A stretch of 64,000 nt of DNA from Actinernus sp. WN-2022. Its lineage: Eukaryota > Cnidaria > Anthozoa > Actiniaria > Actinernidae. Position numbers and translations under genes: made by a program. The stretch spans positions 138,404,365 to 138,468,364 of the forward strand of contig JAOWCC010001634.1 of NCBI GenBank assembly GCA_030867875.1, given 5' to 3'. Shown here in pieces: positions 12,801-24,800 of the stretch (its first letter is position 1; every line of letters starts with the position of its first letter). Below the pieces are notes generated by a model, which worked only from the letters and a program-made list of their open reading frames with translations, ran no database searches and had not been told where the DNA came from.

Positions 12801-15800
12801 GGGAGCCCTGTCTCGTACCAACCGTCTGAACTGCGTCGAAGCTGTTTGAGGAACTCCTCGTATACTACACTTTGGTCTCCGCTGGGCGTGTCTTGTAGAC
12901 CAGGAACATCCATGCGACACAGTCCTTCGTAGTCTCCAACAGCAGTCTTGTGTCAAGAACATGTTTTCAAGATCGGCTTCGGCGTCCGTTGATATCCGGC
13001 CATCTTGATCTTCGTGTATTCGTTGGCTCCCAAGATCATGTGGATGGGAAGCTCACTTTTCGTTGCTGTTTCTTCCATATGTACCCCGTTCAAATAAGGG
13101 TATTTTTGTAGCATTTCAGGATAGTTGGGATTGTCGAGTGACAACAGTTCTCTACGGTCCACTTTTGTCGCGCCCACCGGTAACACGCACTTCCCGTGAG
13201 TGTCGCTAATCTGAACGTCGTAAACCTCGATGCGTCTAGTGACGAGTCCCACTATAGTTTTGATCCCACGTGTAATTGTTCGCACAGGTTTTATCTTTAG
13301 TAGGTCAACTAGGAATGCTGATATGTACGTGCTGGTCGACCCGGTGTCCAACAGCACACGGCATTCCACCCCGTTAACTTCCACGATAACTACCGGATGA
13401 CAGACCTTCTCTCCTACGTGCGTAGCCGTCATCGCTGGTCCTCCATCTCCCGGTACGCTCTTCTCGCAGATAGAGGTGTGGTGCCGTTCTTTGCAGCGTG
13501 CAAAAGCCCCGCGACTACGGCAGTTGTCTGCGCGGTGTTTGCTACCGGTGCAATTAAAGCACAGTCCCTTCTTTCGCACTACCTGACTATATTGTATTAA
13601 GCAATCTAACAATCACTGCGAATATTCACTTGCAGTTTATCGTTTTCGTTGGTTGATATTTCAGATGTAAACGAATGCTCAAACAACAACGGTGGATGTC
13701 AACATGACTGCCATGATTCTCCTGGCTCGTACCGCTGCTCATGTACTGCGGGCTACGAACTTCAGGGGAAACTGAGTTGCGTTGGTATGTATACTTTCTC
13801 TTTTTACTCGGGCCAGGCCTTTGGCCGGCTCGAGTCATAAATCGCAAGTTTTTTTTATTTTTTGTGTCGCGAGTTTACTCAACACATGACAGGGTCAACC
13901 AATCAGATTAAATATCGCTCGGAACACTGCGGGACGCTGCGGGTTACTTAACATAAGACTCAAGATGGCTGAGACCCAAGAAGTCCGTCGTGACTCGTGG
14001 AGGAAATTTCTCTCACATTTGGGGTCCCATCTCTCAAATGTAAACAGCTTAATGTTTTATTCTAAGTCAAGTACTGATCACTACAAGCCTCGCACTCCGC
14101 AAGGTCGAACAACAAGGCCAAATAAAAGCCGAGAATACAACTAAAGCTGCTTTTTAATATTTACACCGATCGATGCGACATCTGAGAGCACAAACTTCTG
14201 TGCATGTCCTCTTTTTACTTTAGGGATCATCGAGAAGGTATTATTTTGTTGCTTCGATTTACTTGTCGATAGTTTTTCTAAGTACCGAGCGCCCTATGCA
14301 GCTACAAGCCTACATACAGAAGTCGCACTCCAGCATGATCGAAAAGCGCTTCGATACTGTACAAAGCTATCAAGACTCTATCAATGACAGGCCTAGGAGT
14401 TAAATAGACCACCTCGAAGTTTTCGACACCATTTTGTTTGGTATGCAAGAATCCCTGGCGCGGTTACCCAGTCCCCATACAAACCTTTGTAATTGGACAC
14501 GCTTCGTCAAAGCGCTCTGAAGAAAATTGTAATTACGGCAAGCTGACCTAATAATTCTACAAGAACCGACAACAGAATTAAAGGTAAGATATTAACGAAT
14601 ATCATTTGTGAATTTAAACCCAGTAGGATGACTTTTGCCAGATGATTTTTGATCGAACTCTGCAAAGAACCGTGAAAGAAGAGAAAATACGAATCACAAA
14701 TGTATTGAAATAGCGAACTGAATATTAAAGTAGGGGTTAAAGTAAACATTACATGTAGGAATAGAACTTTATGTGGTTTAAGTTAATTTCGAGAGAAAGA
14801 AAAAAATATTTTGCTCTCACACCACGTGCATATGACGACATGTTTTTGAACAGTTTACACCGTATTCGGAGTGCCGAACAAAAGTCCGGCCATCCCTTCA
14901 TGTAGGACGACACGAATTGCTACCAAATTGTATTGTATTGTATTGTATTGTATTGTGTTGCGTTCTATTGTTGTATTCTATTGTATTGTGTTGTATTCTA
15001 TTGTATTTTTGGTAAAAAATCGTGTCGTCCTACATAAAGGGATTGCCAAAAGTCCGATCAAAAATCATCCGGCAAAAGTCATCCTACTGGTTCAAATTCA
15101 CAAATGATATTTGTTCTTAACTTACCTTTAATTCTGTTGTCGGTTCTTGTAGAATTATTAGGTCAGCTTGCCGTAATTACAATTTTCTTCAGAGCGCTTT
15201 GACGAATCGTGTCAGAATTACAAAGGTTTGTATGGGGACTGATCATGAGTAACCGCGCCAGGAATTCTTGCATTATAGATCGTTTTCACTGACGTCACAA
15301 AAAAATTTGCCTCAACAAATGACTGATATTAGTAAAATATATTTAATGGTGTATATAGAGCAGGTAAAAATATGTAAATGACCGAAATTTTGGAGCATTA
15401 GAGTACTTCCTAACTGAGCTGTCGGACAAATAATATTCGAACAATTTAGTATAATTTGTATGCGGCGGCCATGTTGGTGTACCTCTTTGGTACACCAAGA
15501 TGGCGGCCGAAAACGTACTCTACAAATAAAGCTGTTTTTCCCCAGCAATATGATTAGCATTCACTTAAAAACACTTTAGATATCACTTTTAACGTTAAAT
15601 CAAGTCTAACATTTTAAATTGGCAGAAATATATATGGATTTCCATGACATTTAGGAAACACGCTGAGCTGGGCTGTCACAAAATTCAAAATACTGCAACT
15701 CAATAACAACTCACCGTATCGACGTAAAATTTTAAAAGAATACTGAGTATACCGATACCTAAATTATATTAACAGAACAGGGTTATAGATCATTTAGTTT

Positions 15801-18800
15801 AGATTTTAGAATTTTGATGACGTCACGTGAAAACGATCTATTATGTTCGCTATGACATAATTTCAGAGTTTTACCGGCATTCTAATTTAACCTGTGTTTC
15901 TTTATACTGCAAGAAACTGCAAGTTTCTGTGCATGTCCTCTTTTACTCCTCTACTTCTTTAGGGATCATTTTGTTGGCTTCGATTTGAACAGTTGTCGAT
16001 TGTTTTTTTTCTAAATCAAGTACCGAGCGCTACAAGCCTATGAAGCTACAAGCCTACATGCAGAACTCGCACTCCGGCATGATTGAAAAGCGCTTCGATA
16101 CTGTATACAAAGCTATCAATGACAGGAGTTAAATTATGTTCCTTATGATATTATTTCAGAGTTTTATGCATTCTAATTTAACCTGTGTTTCTTTATACTG
16201 CTAAAGAACTACATTTGTAGACCGGCCTGTGATTGATCCGGCCTTGTCTCGCAAGACCAGGGATTATTTGTCTTTTTGTTTGCCGACGATTAATACGCAC
16301 GGGCTTCAAACTCTTATTTTGCTGAACTGCACAGAAAACCTTGAAATTACCGTTCAATAAAGCATTGATTTATACCCTCGAAGAAGGAAATTTATTTTAT
16401 TTTCTCCACTTCGCCTTCTCTTGCCGTTAACAATAGTAAATGGACAATCTGAAATCTACAACGAATCTACAATGTTTACCGTCTCGTTTTTTCTTGGCCA
16501 ATGGAAATCCAGATACTGTGGCGCATGCTCAACGCGAAAAGCAAACGGTTTCTCTCGGGGACAGGAAAGGCAAGGTATTCCCAGGTGGTCACCCATCCAG
16601 TTACTAACCTCGCCCGGGCTTAACTTTATGTGATCGGACGAGACTGGGCTTACCCTGGGTGACAGAGGTTCTATATACTGCCCTCTCTAAGCCAAAGTTT
16701 AGGATCGATCCTAAACTTTGGCTTAGAGAGGGCAGTAGAACCTCTGGCATCCATGCAGAGTAGACTGGGCTTTACCGTCTGAGCTAAACCTCCAAGGCCA
16801 CAGGGAACCCGACTAGGTGGTCAGCAGGCACAGGTACCTACTGATCATGCATGTATGTACGACACAAAAATATGCTAGAACTCCATGTATTCATGTATTC
16901 ACCTATTCCTTGGTGGCCCGAGTTAAGGCCACTCAGAGCCTCTTGTTAGTTTTTATTATCAAAAAATATTAGTTCCTTTCATGTCCGCTTTCTCTTTATA
17001 CGGACTGCGGTTTATTTGTATAGGAAATCACATCGAGTTTCGAGTGCAATTCGGAATTAATCCAAAATAGTGGGTTTTCAAAGAGTCCGTAGGGCGAAAC
17101 ACTCGAGTCCGTAAATAACAAATTAAATGCAAGTATCCATTTTTAATAAATTCCAGAAAGAATCATAATTGACCGTTTAGTTTGTAGATTTGTTGTTCCA
17201 ATTCAGGTCAACTGACGTTTGCCTTGAGCATTTTTTTCTTGTTTTTCTGTATCCCAAGAGGAAATGTCTAAATTTCTCTAATGGAAAGCACTAAATCCTC
17301 TGGAGAGCTGGTACATGATCTGAATTGGGACAACAAATGTACAAAAACGAAATCGGCTGTAGACCAGTTTGCGGTTCATGCGCAGTTGTTAATGTCTGTT
17401 GTTTCAACTGGCCGGCCAGCATTGTCTACCATCTGGTAGCCCGCCAAATAAACAAAGGATTTGTACAACTGCGCATGAACCGTAAACTGGTCTATTGCTC
17501 TATGGGCATAGTAAGGCCAGCATTGTCTAACATCTGGTAGCCCCCCATCTGGTAGACCGTAAACTGGTCTATTGCTCTATGGGCATAGTAAGGCAGCATT
17601 GTCTAACATCTGGTAGCCCGCCAAATATACAAAGGATTTGTACAACTGCGCATGAACCGTAAACTGGTCTATTGCTCTATGAGCACAGTAAGGCCCGTCT
17701 AATTTACTACGTTTATTGCTCAATATGTGCATATTTTGTTTTAATTTTACAGACATCGATGAATGTCAGAGATCCTCTAACAACATGAATTGTATGCAAG
17801 TGTGTAAGAATCTACCAGGCAGCTACAAATGTGCCTGTCACACTGGATATCGACTCCTCGGTGATGAAAAAAACTGCACGGGTATGTGTGATTTTCTATT
17901 TGACACCTATTGTTGATGAAAATAAGCTGATTATTTGTTTACGTGATATTAAAATAACATTTGTCTTGTTCTTTCCTCCGCTTTAGACATTGACGAATGC
18001 ACCCTACACAACGGTACATCGCACGGGTGTCAGTACAAGTGTAATAACACTATTGGTAGCTATCGCTGCTCATGTCCGGCTGGCTATTACGTCACAACCA
18101 ATGGCAAGGACTGCGCGGGTAAGGAATATACAATGATCGTAAATATCAAACGACTTGACCACGCAGTGCATGGATGTCAGTACAAGTGTAATATATATAT
18201 TTAGGCAAACCTAAAAGCCGAGCTCCCAATTATCTGAACTGAAGTAATAATGACCCGAAAATTATATAAATAAAACAAAAACTGGTAGAATAAAGGAAAA
18301 TCAGCGCAAAAGGTTAAGAAGAAAAACGAAGATAACGGAAAAATGAAAAAAAAAACATTCAAACTTTGAGCGCACGCGCTCGTTGTTCGACATGTGCTCA
18401 AATTGCGTCAACAGAAATGTCAAAATTCTTGGAAAAGCTTTGGTTATGAGATACTTTGTGAATTTGTTTTGCTGCCGAGGCGATCTCCAAGACATTCAAC
18501 GCAGAATGATATGGCCTGACGCAGAATAATCTGGTCAAGCGATAGTTTGGGAAGGCCTTCCAATCCTCCATGGGCCAATGATTCAATCCTGGCCGCGTGG
18601 TTTTAGGAGTGCCTGCGCGGGTGCAGCACGTTTTCAGGCATGTCGCGCGTCGCGTCCACTTTTTGCTCTCATCCTGTATGTATGGTGCTCTGCTCGCGCG
18701 GGTGTTCCGCTAATAACACTATTGGCAGCTATCACTGCTTGTATCCAGCTGGCTATTACGTCACAACCAATGGAAAAGATAGTGTCTGTGCGGGTAAAAG

Positions 18801-21800
18801 ACATCAGAACCAGATAACAGAGTTTTAACGGGTAAAAACGATTAAATGCTCCGGAATATTCAACGAAGAAAATGCACCATAATTGGCGAATACTAGATCC
18901 CTGTTCTTCTCGGCTCAACTTTCAAACCTATATGGTCATTTTTAATGAATTCAATGATATGAATAATTTGGAGCATGGCACTAGAGCGAAGTATGACTAT
19001 TACACCTTTAAGTTCCCAATGTGTTTCTGGAACATGTATGTGATTGGTTCTTGAAAGTAATACTGATACAGTAAAACGAACAATTTTTGACGGCCATCAT
19101 GTTAATCAACAGTCACACATATTACTGCACCGATTGGTGGTAAATTGAATGTTACTACGATCTTATCCTTTCCAATGTGACATCCTTTTAACATGATTGT
19201 ATCATCAGACCACGACGAGTGCGCTGCCGGTCCGCCTCACCACGACTGCCAACAGAGATGTGTCAATCACCCTGGACAGTTCTCTTGTTCGTGTTACCAT
19301 GGTTACACGTTAGATATCAATAACCGAACATGTACAGGTATCGAATGATATCCAAGAATTTCACCGCGGCAAAACGGTATGCTCCGCTGGCCGAAAGAAC
19401 GAAGGCTCTGCTATCAAATACAAATTACCGAGAGCTTTAACCTTTTTAGTAAACAATTTTATAGCTTAGTAAACTCACAGTAAATTACAAATTAAGAAAA
19501 CTTCAACCTGTTAAAGTCTTAGGCTTATCTTTTAAGTAGTTTTCTTATTTTTCGCGAAACATTTCCCATAGATACGCATACATAGAAACATGGGTGACTG
19601 TCTCTGTTTTCTTTTAGTTTTGGCGGGAAACTGGGGGGGGGGGGGGAGGAGGTGTGCACGCGCCGTGCTCATCTAAGGCGCATGCGCGCAACGTTTTTGC
19701 CGCGGTGTGTCCAAGAATGAATCCGTTTTAGACTGATATCCTATGAGGAAGGATGTCTTACTTTTCTCGGATTTAAGAAAATGTCTACCTTTCTCAGAAT
19801 CATCGTTTCTCTTTGAATACAGATATTAACGAATGCTCACCCGATGCTATCGCTGGATGTGCGCATGCTTGCAATAATACCCTCGGTAGTTACCAGTGCC
19901 TTTGTCGTCATGGATACCAACTTGGTCAAGATAATAAGAGTTGTCCTGGTAATTAATATTTACATGGCTCATGTGTTCGCTTTTTGTAGGCGTATACGTA
20001 TTAACACACAATGGTTTTAAGTAATGATGAACAATGAACAGCAAAGGATCGAATGTAAAAGGTTAATGTTGTATTCTTCTTTGTCGCTTATCCCAAAACA
20101 CTGGAATATTATCTAAATTAAGATCCTTTTAATATATCTTTACAACAGTTAAAATAACTGTACTACAACCTAATATATCCCCTTATTTCGTACGCTATAC
20201 TAGCATGGGGTAGCGCCTACAAATCAGTCCTAAAAAGTACAAACAAAACAAAACCAAGTCGTTAGGTTTATATTTTTGCAGTTTCATTTGGGAAGAATAC
20301 AGAAAGCGCCCTACCCCTGATTAATCTCCTAGTAATAAATTCTCATAGTAAATGATGTTTATCGTCTACACGCACTGAAATTCGCCCATCAATGACACAA
20401 AGGACAACAACCAGCTATATTCGATTATTTCTTCCAATACGCTAGCCATGTTCACTCCCACAACATTAGGTACGCGGCTAATCAGAATATTTACAAATCA
20501 CGCGTTAGAACAAATACTGGAAAACAAACAATTTCTTATATGGCGACTGAAATGTGGCAAAAACTCCCTGCTCACCTTAAAGTGTATATGATATATGAAA
20601 TTAAGTTGATCTTATTTGAAAGTCCTTTCGATATGAGGAAGGTGGCGTTTTCCATATAGTTTATTTTTATTTTCTGTTGATAATTTTGACTTTGGATATC
20701 TCAGAAAGCACTAGTCTTAAGGCATATTCAGGCAAAATCGTATGACTTTGTGGGGATATGCTCATTCCCGCAGCCTATTGTCTTTTATATCATGCTTCAT
20801 TAAATTCATTTGAACATATTCTTCTATTCTCAGATGTGGATGAGTGCACCCGTAGTATTCATGGTTGTTCTCAGCGGTGCATCAATACAATAGGAAGTTA
20901 CTACTGCGCATGCTTTTTGGGTTATTATCTTGGAGCGAACCTGAAAACATGCCCAGGTAAGCTAAGAATCTATCAAATCTCTCGTCTCATTCGTAACTCC
21001 TTTCTCGTAGAGAGCAAGGAGATTCTTGCGTTCAAAGCCTACACAACAAGACCGAAAGGGATCACGGGTAGCAATCACTATAAATATGTAAAACAGCCAT
21101 GCCTTGATCGTACAGCACATGTCACTTGTTCAATTTTGAACCTGAGGAACTTTACCATCCACATGGAGTTGGCTTAGGCTTAGGTTGGCTTAGGCTACCC
21201 ATCGCGTAGGCTTACCAAAAAATCGAACAAATTATTAAAATTCAACATTACATATTGTGCCCGTGAAAGTTGGAATACCATTGACGAATCACTCAAGACT
21301 TTAAGCAAATATTCCTTCAAAAGTAAACTTAAGAATCACTTAATTAACCCATACAACTGCACCTGAGGGTACTCATATTGTCTTACTGCTCGTACTCTAT
21401 GTTACATTTTTTCTTGTTACATTATATTACTTGAATGTTGTTATTATTGTAACGTAAAGGTAGTAATTGCTTGTTTTGTTTCTGTATTATTACCTGACCT
21501 CGTTATTCATAGTTTCTACTTTTTATGGTCTACTGGCTAACCCCTCATGGTTATTACAGGTGGCTTGTATGTGTACGTCTCAATTTAGTCACAATTTTGT
21601 TATATTATCTTTTAAATCACCGTACGCCGGTACACTAAAGTATTCACTTGGTGGTAGTGTTGTTCTCTGAGCCCATGCAGTTCAAAAATGCAAGAGCTGA
21701 ATTTAGGGGTGGCAGGAAAAGCAGAATCCAAACCAGATTTTGAGGCTGGCTTTTTACAAATTCACCTGAATGCACACCACTCTTTCACCACTCTTTCATT

Positions 21801-24800
21801 TCATTTCACTGCCTTTTATGTAGATGCATGCGTGAGCTTAGTCGGTATAGCCGCACTTCATTTGCCGAAGATGACCCCAAGAATTGACAGATTCATGTGT
21901 TGGAATCATTTGGCCCGAGTGTGGCAATTTATAGATAACTATACCTTTAATGGTGTCTTCAGTAAAAGGGCGCCAAAAACAGGTCGTAAGCAGGGTTACG
22001 TCATTTAAGATGGAGTGAAGGCAGAATGACCGGGAATGGAGGAGGGGGAATTGGTTGGAGTTCACTCTTCAAATGTTACGAAGGAATGAGACCGGTCTCT
22101 AGTCCGCCACGCGCATACAGACCAATCCAAGGTCGCCATTACGATATCTACTTAAATTAGCGAGAGTACCTCAAACTGAGTCAAAATCCCAAATTTGATA
22201 GTTATACCGCGCCTAGAACCTAATATATAGTCGAGTAAAGTGCGCTATTTTTACAGACATTTGTATGAGGGAGTGCAATTTGCGGGACTGTATTTTTGCT
22301 TCCATACAATATACAGGGTGTAAAGAAAGTATTGGTCCATTTTTTTTGTAAAAATAAAATTATGAATACTTTTCCGATCGACCTGAAATTCTCAGTCAAT
22401 ATCCGGAGTGGCCTCCTTTTTCTCTCAGAATGCGTTTAATTCTGTTTGGCATGGAATGCACCAAGGAAAGAAGGGTATCTTGCGATATTGATCTCCAGGC
22501 ATTTATAAGGCGGGCCTTTAACTGCAGAACCATGGTTTTAGGTGCCTTGGTCTTATAAACCTGTTGCTTCAATATGGACCACAGATTTTCTATCGGATTC
22601 AAATCTGCAGAGTTCCCTGGCCAGTCTCCTTTCTCTATAAAACCAGGTAGCTCATCTCTATACCACATTTGTGCAGCTTTTGAGGTATGAGCAGGAGCTC
22701 CATCCTGTTGGTAAACAAGGTTGTTACGGTAAGCAATCAGTTTGCGTTCATCAATGCGCCCAGAAGATCTTGTTCGCTTTATTGCTGGTTTTAGCACTTT
22801 CTCAAGAACCTCTTCAATGTAGTACTTGGCTGTAATGGTTTGGCCGACTGGAATGAAGTGTAACTTTGTTAATGCTGTTGCAGACATTGCTCCCCATACC
22901 ATCACAAAAGCACTATTCTTTACTTGGGGTGCATCTGACACCTGTGATTCTTGGGATCCCCATACTATATCATTCTTGGCATTAGGCTTGTTAAAAAGGT
23001 AAAACAGTGCTTCATCAGAGAATACATAGTTTTGCCAGTCCATTTCTGTCATGCTTTTGTGTTTTCTCGCAAATTTCATGCGCTTGTGTCTTTGTTTACT
23101 GGTTAAGAGCGATCTGCGTTTCCTTTTCATAGGTTTCCAGCCCTTTTCCTTTCTCAAGTAGTTGTGGATTGTAGTGTGTGAGATGTGAATACCATTAGCA
23201 GATAGCTTGTCAGCACATTTTCGTGTAGAATTTCCTCGCTTGTACTTTATCTTGTCTATTTTCTTTCGCATTGTATTCGTGAGTCTTGGAGGCCTTCCCT
23301 GTCTGGATGTGTCATTCAGAGTGTCTCCCTTCTTTGCCCTTCGAATCCAGTACTTCACCCAGTTTTTGCTGCGATCAAACCTCTTTGCAAGAGAGGATAT
23401 AGAATATCCAAGCTCATGAAGAGTAACAACTTCACTTCTCTCTTGAATTTTAAGAATATGTTTACGTGTAAAATGTACTTCTTTATCCAAGGAAGCCGCC
23501 ATCTTGAAATCGTACATATAACCGCTGACCATGTTGTATGATGTTGCAGGTATGACGTCATGCGTTAACACACTACTCTATTTAACCTAAGTTGTGGCTT
23601 AATATAAATTCATTTTGTGTTATATATATATCAAAATGTCAATAACAAAATTGGACCAAGACTTTCTTTACACCCTGTATATATATATATATACAGCAAA
23701 GTGCAGAAACTTTGATCCCCCGCACCTCAACTATATAACTATATCGGGTGCATTATGGGTAGGAGTAAGTTAATTAAAATGCAGCAACAGCCGATATCCG
23801 CGCGCGTTTCCAAATCATCATAGTGAAGACTTATGTAGTTGAGTTCAAGAATTCATCTAGAATACAACACTTTTACTCGGGTATAGCCAGGAAAGCTTAT
23901 TATAAAGTAACCTGAGTATTTAAATGCACTCTACTTACTGTTAATGCACTCTGCACTCTATTTACTGTTAGGTCGAATATTTGCAGAACATAACATATCC
24001 CTGGTCGGCGGAAAGATAACGGGAAATGATCATGCCTATTAGTTTCAGGTTCGAAGCGTGAATTCAGTGCAATTTTTTTAAGCTGTTAGGAGAACATCTG
24101 ATGACCTAAAATATTGAGATGACTCATGCATGTAGAGGAGACATGATTACACCTAATTTGTGGGTTCAGGGCCAAATGAATATCAATTCGTTGGAAACTT
24201 TGACATTCTACATTTTTTCAGTGATTTTTGTCAGCGATTCTAAACCACAACCAGAGCGATGAAAAAAAATCAGCTCGATATCAGCGCAGTTTTTCCGTTC
24301 TGTATTCTACCTCTATGAAATCTGAACTGATCAGTGTTATTAGACTGATATAACGTTTCAAAGAGCAGAAAGAAAGGATTCACATGTACAGAGCTGACTG
24401 CACAGACTGCACAAGAGCCTGGCTTATAGTTAAAAACGTGTCAACAAAGCAAAATAATAAACACTTTATAGTGTAACGTAAGAAAACCTCTTACAGTTTG
24501 ACCATCGATTCGTTTCCTTTATCTGCTGTGTGTATATAATGTTAATCTGTTTAGTATGTGTGTGTATGTTAATGTTGTATATATGTATGGATTGGTGGAA
24601 TTGGGTGATTATGGATGGTTGCGTGGATTGAATGATGAACACAGTTATGTATTGACTGAGTGTGTGTTATATATTGTGTATTATGTATGCACATAATTAT
24701 ATATTTACTAGTATGTCAAGATGTATGTGCAGGTAGCCATGCAGTTAGCCTGATTATCAGACTGTCGAGGTCGTCCGCTCACTTCCTCCCACCTCCCAGT

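Larger units (their letters stand above)
13785..17752 (+). other. Intron with several MITEs and Pol III-derived relics
   Basis: A 4-kb intron. It contains a GGCC palindrome repeat (13805-13920), two adjacent MITEs (14405-15275, 15276-15840), a 5S-rRNA-like/hairpin/tRNA-like composite (16574-16803) and a rearranged duplication (17353-17690). No coding sequence was seen. Confidence 0.8.

Noticed and set aside
14930..15010. (TTGTA)n tract as a telomere-like or centromeric repeat
   Set aside because: Short, imperfect and enclosed within a hairpin MITE; an ordinary microsatellite.
18578..18828. Extra cbEGF exon in the array
   Set aside because: No acceptor, one conserved Cys lost, inserted residues; it is the second half of a broken duplicate.
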